A stretch of 64,000 nt of DNA from PZPK01 sp965230795 (GTDB lineage: Bacteria > Pseudomonadota > Gammaproteobacteria > Pseudomonadales > Oleiphilaceae): positions 2,294,001 to 2,358,000 of the forward strand of contig OZ246020.1 in NCBI GenBank assembly GCA_965230795.1, read 5' to 3'. The position numbers were made by a program, and so were the translations under genes. Within the stretch, counting starts at the first letter, position 1. Every line of letters begins with the position of its first letter. The notes under the pieces are model-generated. The model had not been told where the DNA came from. It saw only the letters and a program-made list of their open reading frames with translations, and made no database searches. Positions 8,548 through 15,968 of this stretch are shown here, one piece after another.

Positions 8548-9039
8548 CTACCGTGTTTGTATTTGGCGTGCCAGCCAGCGATCCAGTTCGTTTGCGAATT
8601 GTTGGCGATCTCCTTTCGAAAGCGGCGGTGGCCCGCCACTTTGTATGCCGCTTGAGCGCATGGTCTCCATAAAATCTCGCATGTTCAGTCGAGCTTTAAT
8701 GTTCTCTTTGGTATAGCGTTGTCCGCGTGGCCCTAAAGCTGTTGCGCCGAGTGTAATCACTTCATCTGCGAGGGGGATATCCTGCGTTACCACCAGATCT
8801 CCCTGCTGAACCTTGGTAACGATCCAGTTGTCTGCAATATCAAAACCTTGCTCTACCTGTACGGCGGAAACGTGAGGTGTTTTCTGAATATTGACGGCGT
8901 TGTTGGCAACAAATGTCGCTTGGGTCTGTGTCCGGTTGGCTGCACGGGTGATGATCTCCCGAATCACAACCGGGCAGGCATCCGCATCTACCCAGATCTG
9001 CGCTGGGCGAGCTGAAGTATTGGCTTGATCGCTTGCCAT
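8548..9039 (-). CDS. YaiI/YqxD (DUF188) family protein
   Basis: The 163-residue protein carries the family's N-terminal WVDADACPVVIREII, the central VVTQDIPLADEVI and the conserved GPRGQRYTKENI. The fold resembles PIN-type nucleases, with the aspartates at IWVDAD and TQDIPLAD as candidate metal ligands, but no biochemical role is firmly established for the family. Its ATG overlaps the stop of the csiV-like gene (TGATG at 9037-9041), so they are co-translated downstream of mfd. Confidence 0.9.
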   Translation of the reverse strand: MASDQANTSARPAQIWVDADACPVVIREIITRAANRTQTQATFVANNAVNIQKTPHVSAVQVEQGFDIADNWIVTKVQQGDLVVTQDIPLADEVITLGATALGPRGQRYTKENIKARLNMRDFMETMRSSGIQSGGPPPLSKGDRQQFANELDRWLARQIQTR

Positions 9040-9866
9040 CAGGGTTGATCTGCCTCAAGGTCAAAGCCGGCCTCACCAAATTGAAATGGCGTATCAATTT
9101 TTTTAATGGTGACCAATACACCTAGCGCAGGATGGTCGATGTAATGCCACTCTGCATCCCTAATACGACGGCTTTGCCGGAAATGAATGGTGGAAAAGGC
9201 GATGTCGGATTCTCCAACCCTGGAAAACATGGCGCTTTCGAAGGTGGCTGGCTGCGTTAACCAGGATGGTGGCCAGGCCGTGTCGTCTGCTTCAAAAAAC
9301 CAGTCTTTGATGTCTGCATAAGGCAGTGCCCTGAACTGAGTTTTATAGATGTCCAGATCCACGTGCATATAGCGGCTTCGGCGCACGCCCAGGCTGCCAC
9401 GGATACTGAAAGGCGAGGGCGAATCAAAATTCAGATCAATCTTTAGCGGGGGCAGTGCTTCATCTTCGGCAATGGCTTGTTGCCATGCGCCATGCATGAG
9501 AACTCTCGTCGCAGTGGCGCGCTCCAGTCTCTCAATGGCTGTTGCTGTCTCGCGCTCCTGCATCGCCACGGGTGTCAGATGGAAAGCAGACAAGGGCTTG
9601 TCTGAGTCAATGAGATAGCTGTACTGATTGTGTTGTAGCGGCTGGTATTTTACGTCTTCGTAGCGGAGTACGTGAGTATCGGAGTTGAGATGTTCGAACA
9701 GGACAAATTCGATCTTATACCAGTCTTTGCTTTCCTCTGCTTCGGTGGCGTAGCCCGGCAAAGACAACACAAACAAGGCTAGAGCGGCGATGCTTGTCCG
9801 TAAACAACGGCAAGAGTAAAGACTTTTAACACGCAGTGCCGATAGGAGCGAGTACGTCGATGTCAC
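9039..9866 (-). CDS. CsiV-family periplasmic/outer-membrane protein
   Basis: The product is a ~275-residue secreted protein of the CsiV (peptidoglycan-binding, formerly hypothetical PA3003-like) family. After a hydrophobic signal ending near LPGYATEA it continues with WYKIEFVLFEH, typical of the family, and closes with EWHYIDHPALGVLVTI. A longer open frame runs up to 10076 and overlaps mfd. I prefer the GTG at 9866 because AGGA sits seven bases before it and it leaves a normal signal-peptide length; an ATG at 9917 is possible. It lies between mfd and the DUF188 gene on one strand, as in pseudomonads. Its molecular role is not established. Confidence 0.75.
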   Translation of the reverse strand: MTSTYSLLSALRVKSLYSCRCLRTSIAALALFVLSLPGYATEAEESKDWYKIEFVLFEHLNSDTHVLRYEDVKYQPLQHNQYSYLIDSDKPLSAFHLTPVAMQERETATAIERLERATATRVLMHGAWQQAIAEDEALPPLKIDLNFDSPSPFSIRGSLGVRRSRYMHVDLDIYKTQFRALPYADIKDWFFEADDTAWPPSWLTQPATFESAMFSRVGESDIAFSTIHFRQSRRIRDAEWHYIDHPALGVLVTIKKIDTPFQFGEAGFDLEADQP

Positions 9867-9960
9867 AAAATAATCCTGTTTCCATCTGCCATGAGAAGCC
9901 AAGGAGTGTACCACCATGGCCCCGGTTTTCCACCAGTGAATAAATACTATCAGGTAGCCT

Positions 9961-12900
9961 TTAATGTGGAGGCGATGTCCGTTTCGAGAGCTTGTCCAGC
10001 AAGTCTTCAATTGCCGTGAATTTTTCTTCAACCTTCTCAGCAGACACCTCAAATTTAAGCCGGGTCGCACCATCAAGACGGTAACGCATGGGATCCTTCT
10101 GGACCAGCTGAACGATTGTCAGAGGATCTATTTCGGTATCCGCCGCAAATTCGACTTTTCCTGATGTCGCCCCCAGATCAACCTTAAGTATGCCAAGAGC
10201 TTCCGCTTTGATTTTCAGTTCTGTCTGGCGCAGAAGATTTTTGACGGGCTCTGACAGGAGACCAAAACGGTCAATCATCTCCACCTGAATGTCTTTTAAG
10301 GCTGCGCTGTCTTTAGCATTCGCAATGCGCTTGTAAAGGATCAGGCGTTCATGCACGTCGGGCAGATAGTCTTCGGGAATGATAGCGGGAATACGCAGAT
10401 TGATTTCGGCTCCGTGATGGGTTTGCTCAAGGCTTAACTCCTTGCCAAGCTTAAGCGATTGCACCGCCTGCTCCAGCAGTTCCATGTACAGATTAAAACC
10501 TATACTCTGAATCTGCCCGCTTTGCTCTTCACCCAGCAACTCCCCGGCACCGCGAATTTCCAGGTCGTGCGTCGCGAGCATAAAACCGGCACCCAGATCC
10601 TGCGAGGCCGTGATGGCTTCCAGGCGTTTTTCGGCATCGCGTGTCAGTTTTTTACTGGGTGGCGTGAGCAGATAGGCGTATGCCTGATGATGCGAGCGAC
10701 CAACTCTGCCGCGCAGCTGATGCAACTGAGCGAGGCCAAACTTGTCTGCCCGGTCAATGATGATTGTGTTGGCGTTAGGAACATCGATCCCGGTTTCGAT
10801 GATGGTGGAGCAGACCAGAATATTGAATCGCTGGTGATAAAAATCCGACATGGCTTGTTCCAGTTCCCGCTCACGCATTTGTCCATGAGCGAAACCAACG
10901 CGTCCTTCAGGCACGAGCTGCTGTAGATGCTCGACCTCCTTTTCCATTTTTTGTACGTCATTAAACAGGTAGTAAACCTGGCCGCCGCGCAATATCTCAC
11001 GCAAAACTGATTCCCGAATCAGGGCGTCTTCACGTTCTCGCACAAAGGTTTTTACCGACAAGCGTTTCGCTGGTGGTGTGGCGATGATAGACAAGTCGCG
11101 AATGCCACCCATTGCCATGTTCAGTGTTCGCGGGATCGGGGTTGCTGTTAACGTGAGGATATCCACGTTGGCACGGAAAGCCTTGAGTTTTTCTTTCTGT
11201 TGAACACCAAATCGATGCTCTTCATCAATAATCAAAAGCCCGAGGTCCTTGAACTTCAGGTCTTGCTGAATCAGCTTGTGGGTACCGATCACTATGTCGG
11301 CTTTGCCTTCGGCGATAGCGGCCATGGCTTTGGACTGCTCTTTGGCGCTATTAAAACGCGAGAGCACTTCGACACGAACAGCGGTGTCGGCAAAGCGGTC
11401 CTGAAAGGATTCGTAGTGTTGCTGAGCCAGAAGTGTCGTTGGCACCAGCACTGCCACCTGTTTGCCGGAGTAGGTCGCCATAAAAGCCGCCCGCATGGCT
11501 ATTTCTGTTTTTCCAAAACCGACATCACCGCATACCAGGCGATCCATAGGGCGTTCGCGCGACATGTCTGACATCACCGCATTGATGACGGTTTGCTGGT
11601 CAGGTGTTTCTTCAAAGGGAAAGCTCGCACAGAACTTTCGATAGGCGTCACCAGGTGAGTCAAATGCAAAGCCCTTGCGCGCCTCGCGTCGGGCATAGAC
11701 TTCAAGCAGTTCAGCTGCCGTATCGCGAATCTTTTCCATGGCCTTTTGCTTGGCCACAGACCATTTTTCAGTGCCGAGTTTGTGTAGGGGTGCCAGCGCC
11801 TCATCGGTACCACTATAGCGGGAAATCAAATTCAGAGAGGATACCGGTACGTAAAGCTTTGCCTGGTCGGCATATTCCAGCATCAGAAACTCATCGACAT
11901 TGCCATCAACCGTAATGGTTTCCAAACCGCGATAACGTCCTACACCATGGTCAATGTGAACGACAGGCGCACCGATACGCAATTCGGTCAGGTTACGGAC
12001 CATCTGATCGCTGTTGTCGATGGTTTTACGGCGACGCCGGGTTTGCTGTACACGTTGACCAAAGAGCTCGAATTCAGTAATCACTGCAAGCTGATCGTCC
12101 AGGATAAAACCCTGGTCCAAACCGCCTACAGTGAGCGCAAGGCTTGGACGTTCATCGACAAACGCTTGCCAGGAATCCAGGCTGGAAAAGGAAAATCCTG
12201 CAGAGCGAATCAGGTCAGAAATCACTTCTCTGCGTCCTGCACTTTCAGCGACGATTAGTGTCGGCAAGGAGAGTTCGCTAATATACTGTTGCAGCGCTGA
12301 CAGGGGTTTTTCGGAGCGGTCATCGACTGCAACCGAACCTAATACAGAGCAGTGCAGATTGCTTCTGCCTGTTTTGCTCTCCCTGGTATCTGCATCAAGC
12401 GTGAGGCGGGCACATCCACCAAGGTTTGAAAAGCATTCCTCACTGCGAAGATATAGCGCCTCGGGTTTCAGTATGGGGCGTTGAATATCATGGCGACGGT
12501 CTTCATAGCGCTTGTTTAGCTCCTCCCAGAAATGGCTGATCGATTCATCCATCGAAGGAGGCGTAATAAACAGACTGTTTGCTGGCAGGTAATCAAACAG
12601 ACTGGCCATCTCCTCAAAAAAGAGCGGACTGTAATATTCGACGCCATGGGGTTTGATGCCATCTTTAATGTCGCGCAACAAAGGTATAGAACTCGCCGCA
12701 TTGGGAAATTCAGCCAGCCACTGATTGCGAAAGTTTAAACGGCAGGAAGCATCCCAGGGAAATTCATTGGCGGGCAGAATAGTCAGTGCACGGCAGGGCT
12801 GGTGTGAGCGCTGGGTTTCAGGATCGAATTCCCGCAAGCTGTCGATCTCGTCATCAAAGAGCTCAATGCGCACGGGCTGTTCCGAACCCATAGGATACAA

Positions 12901-13443
12901 ATCAAAAATTGATCCGCGAATGGCAAACTCGCCATGTTGATACACCGTATCGACGCAACGATAACCCACTTGCTCCAGATCCTGTCGATAACTCAGCGGG
13001 TCGAACCTTTGGCCAACTTTCAAGGAGAGCGAGTTGCTGTGAATGAACTGCTGCGGCGCCAGTTTTTGCAACAAGGTGTTTACTGTGACAATCAAGACGC
13101 CGCTAGTTTGTCTTGGCAGCTGGCTCAGGGTTTCCAGCCGCTGGGAGACGATATCTTCGTGAGGAGAAAATGTATCGTAAGGGAGGGTTTCCCAATCCGG
13201 AAATAAAAGCGGTATTGCCGGTTTTGCCTTGCTTTCGGAAAAGAAGCGTAAACCCTGCTCAATGGCGTGTGCCTGCTGGCCGTCTTTGGCTATCACGACC
13301 ACGAAATGTTCACCCTGGCCAATGATTTGATCTAACAGTAAGGGTGCAACTCCAGGGAGCACATTGCCAATATATCGGTGATCTCCACTTCGGGTTGGCA
13401 AAGCACTTGCAGAGTATATGACGTTGGAATTAGCGTCAGTCAT
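9961..13443 (-). CDS. mfd: Transcription-repair coupling factor Mfd
   Basis: This large ATP-dependent translocase removes stalled RNA polymerase at DNA lesions and recruits UvrA. The ~1160 residues contain the UvrB-like N-terminal domains, the CarD/RNA-polymerase interaction domain (GAPVVHIDHGVGRYRG), the superfamily 2 motor with Walker A GDVGFGKTE and DEEH box IIDEEHRFG, the helicase C half with QLRGRVGRS, and the C-terminal TRCF domain. Length and motif order are complete. The frame opens at a TTG at 13479, but the ATG at 13443, preceded by GGAT, gives the standard N-terminus. Confidence 0.97.
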   Translation of the reverse strand: MTDANSNVIYSASALPTRSGDHRYIGNVLPGVAPLLLDQIIGQGEHFVVVIAKDGQQAHAIEQGLRFFSESKAKPAIPLLFPDWETLPYDTFSPHEDIVSQRLETLSQLPRQTSGVLIVTVNTLLQKLAPQQFIHSNSLSLKVGQRFDPLSYRQDLEQVGYRCVDTVYQHGEFAIRGSIFDLYPMGSEQPVRIELFDDEIDSLREFDPETQRSHQPCRALTILPANEFPWDASCRLNFRNQWLAEFPNAASSIPLLRDIKDGIKPHGVEYYSPLFFEEMASLFDYLPANSLFITPPSMDESISHFWEELNKRYEDRRHDIQRPILKPEALYLRSEECFSNLGGCARLTLDADTRESKTGRSNLHCSVLGSVAVDDRSEKPLSALQQYISELSLPTLIVAESAGRREVISDLIRSAGFSFSSLDSWQAFVDERPSLALTVGGLDQGFILDDQLAVITEFELFGQRVQQTRRRRKTIDNSDQMVRNLTELRIGAPVVHIDHGVGRYRGLETITVDGNVDEFLMLEYADQAKLYVPVSSLNLISRYSGTDEALAPLHKLGTEKWSVAKQKAMEKIRDTAAELLEVYARREARKGFAFDSPGDAYRKFCASFPFEETPDQQTVINAVMSDMSRERPMDRLVCGDVGFGKTEIAMRAAFMATYSGKQVAVLVPTTLLAQQHYESFQDRFADTAVRVEVLSRFNSAKEQSKAMAAIAEGKADIVIGTHKLIQQDLKFKDLGLLIIDEEHRFGVQQKEKLKAFRANVDILTLTATPIPRTLNMAMGGIRDLSIIATPPAKRLSVKTFVREREDALIRESVLREILRGGQVYYLFNDVQKMEKEVEHLQQLVPEGRVGFAHGQMRERELEQAMSDFYHQRFNILVCSTIIETGIDVPNANTIIIDRADKFGLAQLHQLRGRVGRSHHQAYAYLLTPPSKKLTRDAEKRLEAITASQDLGAGFMLATHDLEIRGAGELLGEEQSGQIQSIGFNLYMELLEQAVQSLKLGKELSLEQTHHGAEINLRIPAIIPEDYLPDVHERLILYKRIANAKDSAALKDIQVEMIDRFGLLSEPVKNLLRQTELKIKAEALGILKVDLGATSGKVEFAADTEIDPLTIVQLVQKDPMRYRLDGATRLKFEVSAEKVEEKFTAIEDLLDKLSKRTSPPH

Positions 13444-13642
13444 GTAGGTTAAGATCCAGCTGTTTTTGGGAGGTTTCAAGCCCGGCTCAAGGCGAGGCGC
13501 GAATCATACCTTGTGCACTGGTATCATCCAACAGCTGACATGAAATCACGGGTGACAGATTGCTTAAAGTATGCGAGCTTAAGCAGTGATTAGTGAAACG
13601 CCCTCTACAATTATTCGTTAACCTGAAAAGCGAGAACAAAAC

Positions 13643-14227
13643 ATGAAAGGAATGAAAATACACCAAATTGGTGCTTTGTTTGCCCTTATTTGGTTCCCGG
13701 TAAGCGCGTACGCACATTCAAGTGGCGCAGAGTCCGGATTTTTTCACCCCCTGTTAGGATTGGATCATCTACTGACGCTGGTAGCCGTCGGTATTTGGTC
13801 GGTAAAAGTTACGAAAGCTCGCTGGTTGTTACCCCTTACTTTTTTGTTGAGCATGAATGTTAGCGCGACAGCGGCTGCGGCCGGTTGGTTTACGATTCCG
13901 TTTGTAGAAGCTGGCATTCTCGCTTCAATGTTTGTTATTAGCGCCGTGCTCGGGGTGCGCTTTGGCCATTCGACTTTGCTGGCTGTACCCGCTATCGCCG
14001 TGCTTGCGAGCTTTCATGGTGCAGCACATGGAATTGAGGCTCCTGTTGCTCAGTCGCTGATTACCTATCAGCTCGGTTTTACCCTGGCATGCGCCCTCGT
14101 GATGACGGTTTCGTCCATGGCTACAAAGCGATTACTGGCGCATGTGGCGGTAGTGGAATCGGCTCAGGCTTACAAGATTATTGCGACGCTTCTCGGCGCA
14201 GCCAGTCTGGCAATAGGGCTGTCCTAA
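13643..14227 (+). CDS. HupE/UreJ-family nickel/cobalt permease-like protein
   Basis: The 194-residue protein has a signal peptide (cleaved near AYAHSSG) and about six transmembrane helices. The family signature HPLLGLDHLLTLVAVGIWS follows directly, and a second conserved HGAAHGIE lies further on. Histidines in these motifs are thought to bind Ni2+ or Co2+ during import. The family often accompanies urease or NiFe-hydrogenase genes. Here the gene stands alone, divergent from mfd, but a NiFe-hydrogenase operon 20 kb downstream gives a plausible nickel client (inference). A terminator hairpin follows at 14256-14281. Confidence 0.88.
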   Translation: MKGMKIHQIGALFALIWFPVSAYAHSSGAESGFFHPLLGLDHLLTLVAVGIWSVKVTKARWLLPLTFLLSMNVSATAAAAGWFTIPFVEAGILASMFVISAVLGVRFGHSTLLAVPAIAVLASFHGAAHGIEAPVAQSLITYQLGFTLACALVMTVSSMATKRLLAHVAVVESAQAYKIIATLLGAASLAIGLS

Positions 14228-14255
14228 GCGCCGTGCTTCGATTCTTCAGTATAAG

Positions 14256-14281
14256 GGGCTGTCTCATTATGAGAACAGCCC
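14256..14281 (+). terminator. Intrinsic terminator after the HupE/UreJ gene
   Basis: GGGCTG-TCTC (14256-14265) pairs with GAGA-(a)-CAGCCC (14271-14281), a nearly perfect stem of ten base pairs with one bulged A. It is followed by GATTCTTTAGTT, a modest T-rich tail. It begins 28 bp after the stop codon. Confidence 0.65.
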
Positions 14282-14389
14282 GATTCTTTAGTTAGTCCCT
14301 AGCAGAAAAAGGCTTCCAGCGCTCTTGTTGCGAGAGCGCGAATTACAGATATCCTGTCTCCAACCTCTCTGTTCATGACCCGTGTTTTT

Positions 14390-14420
14390 GAACCGGTTTT
14401 ATGAACCGGTTTTATGAACC
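14390..14420. repeat. 13-bp direct repeat, 2.4 copies, containing AACCGGTT
   Basis: GAACCGGTTTTAT occurs at 14390-14402 and 14403-14415, with a partial third copy (GAACC) at 14416-14420. Each full copy contains the palindrome AACCGGTT. The array runs across the stop codon of the minus-strand GST-like gene (14412-14414), so copy-number slippage could change the C-terminus. No known function. Confidence 0.6.
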
Positions 14421-15167
14421 ATAGCTACGTTCCAGATAGCGAACAATTTCCCCCGACTCAAACAAGGCCTCGCCCGTGTTGGGATCTTCCAGATAAGGTA
14501 CCTGAACATTGCCATGTTTCTTAAAAAAAGCATCGCGTTTGGTACCAGGGACTGGGCGATAAGGCCCCGGAGTCAGTCTGGGTTTGGCGGGGCCCATGTC
14601 GGCCCATTGCTGTTTTCCCAGGTTAATTAACAGATAGGGAATTTCCAGCTCACACAACACTTCCCGTACCGGGCGCGAGTAGGGACTGGATTCAAAACTG
14701 TACAGGGTAAGCGGGTCTTTGGCAGGTCGAGAAGGTCGAGCCCGTACGCCGCGATTGAAGCGAACCAGTGAGGCTGAAATCGATCGTATGCGGTTGATTG
14801 TCGAGATCTTGAAATGGGAGGGGACAGGCCTGTCCGCGTACTGTTTGAAGAGATAGGACAGAATTTCCGCCGAACCTTCCAGATGCTGTTCGGTATTCGG
14901 GTCGTACAGTTTGGGCAGCGTGTCGGTACCGGAACTGCGTTTCAGCGACCTGAGATTCTTGCCGCCCAAGGGGCAGGGCGCAATCATCACGTTTAGATCA
15001 AGCTCGGTGAGAGCCTCCCTGACAATTCTGCATGCCGGACATCCTTCGCGGTCAAAGAATACCGGTGGCTGCGGAGGTTGCCGGGTGGTTCTGGATGCTG
15101 AGGTGCCGCGCCAAAAACGCAGGCTGGATGAAGTGAGAGAACGAGTGAGATCAAACACAGCGGTCAT
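14412..15167 (-). CDS. Protein with two glutathione-S-transferase N-terminal (thioredoxin-like) domains
   Basis: The ~251-residue protein carries two GST-N/glutaredoxin-like modules in tandem. The first has a FFDREGCPACRIVRE redox-type CxxC (Cys 43 and 46); the second has SFESSPYSRPVREVL, with Ser instead of Cys. Each module ends in a 'LPKLYDPNT' or 'VPYLEDPNT' segment plus the GxAEILSYL/SGEIVRYL glutathione-site motif. GST C-terminal helical domains are absent. I chose the ATG at 15167 (AGGA seven bases upstream); the frame opens at 15269. It may be a disulfide or glutathione-linked reductase, but the substrate is unknown. Confidence 0.78.
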   Translation of the reverse strand: MTAVFDLTRSLTSSSLRFWRGTSASRTTRQPPQPPVFFDREGCPACRIVREALTELDLNVMIAPCPLGGKNLRSLKRSSGTDTLPKLYDPNTEQHLEGSAEILSYLFKQYADRPVPSHFKISTINRIRSISASLVRFNRGVRARPSRPAKDPLTLYSFESSPYSRPVREVLCELEIPYLLINLGKQQWADMGPAKPRLTPGPYRPVPGTKRDAFFKKHGNVQVPYLEDPNTGEALFESGEIVRYLERSYGS

Positions 15168-15321
15168 AATAAATCCTGATTTCTGACTCCAGACCAGCGC
15201 TAAGTCCTCGTGGTTTCGCTGGTCGTAAAAAATTTCACGCAGTATACCCCGCCCGCTGGCCAATTCCACTCGCAGTTCGGCAATGCTGTTCTACAATCAA
15301 TAGTATTAACGGAGAACAACA

Positions 15322-15966
15322 TTGAAACATTGGATTAAGTATTTCCTGCCTATCCTCAGCGTGTTTTTTTTACATTTTGAAGCAGCACGAGCTGATTTTA
15401 CGGTCAGGCTTGTCGATGCGCAGGGTGACCCGGTTGAAAATGCGGTCATTACGCTGCCTGATTCCAACATCGGCAGCGTGACGGATGCCGCCATTATGGA
15501 TCAGATAGATCGACAGTTCGTACCCCACGTGCTGGTAGTACAAACTGGCCAGACCGTGATGTTTCCGAATAGTGACCAGGTAAGACACCACGTTTACAGT
15601 TTTTCCAAACCAAACGATTTCGAGATCAAACTCTACAGCGGTATTAACGATGCGCCCGTTACATTTGAATATCCGGGAGTCGTCGTGCTTGGGTGCAATA
15701 TCCACGACAACATGCTCGGTTATATCTACGTCAGCGACAAAACCCAAAGCCGGGCAACGGACCCGAACGGAATGGCTGTCTTCCAAGGTGATCCGCCTGA
15801 GAACGTCCGTGTCTGGCACAGCGGTTTGTCCGCCTCGGGCACCACTGAAATCAGTGTTCCATTGACAGAGACGGCTACAACTGATTTGTGGCAGCTACAG
15901 GTCAACATAAACTCCCGTCCGACGCCGGCGAAAACCACTAACACTTTCAGATCCAGGTTTAACTGA
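15322..15966 (+). CDS. Periplasmic cupredoxin-like protein ('methylamine utilization protein' type)
   Basis: The 214-residue protein has an N-terminal signal peptide ending near ARADFTV and a plastocyanin/cupredoxin barrel. Candidate copper ligands are visible as His in QVRHHVYSF and Cys, His and Met in LGCNIHDNMLGY, a type-1 blue-copper arrangement. The C-terminal half looks like a carboxypeptidase-regulatory-like beta sandwich. Such proteins are often labelled methylamine utilization, but no methylamine dehydrogenase genes are here. The start is TTG at 15322, preceded by GGAGA. It heads a five-gene co-directional unit with a c-di-GMP phosphodiesterase 2-11 bp downstream, suggesting a periplasmic electron carrier or redox sensor (inference). 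Confidence 0.85.
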   Translation: MKHWIKYFLPILSVFFLHFEAARADFTVRLVDAQGDPVENAVITLPDSNIGSVTDAAIMDQIDRQFVPHVLVVQTGQTVMFPNSDQVRHHVYSFSKPNDFEIKLYSGINDAPVTFEYPGVVVLGCNIHDNMLGYIYVSDKTQSRATDPNGMAVFQGDPPENVRVWHSGLSASGTTEISVPLTETATTDLWQLQVNINSRPTPAKTTNTFRSRFN

Positions 15967-15968
15967 TT

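Noticed and set aside
9867..10076. N-terminal extension of the CsiV-like gene overlapping mfd by about 115 bp
   Set aside because: The extension is the shadow of the mfd 3' end, lacks a ribosome site and pushes the signal peptide to residue ~90; the GTG at 9866 has AGGA at correct spacing.
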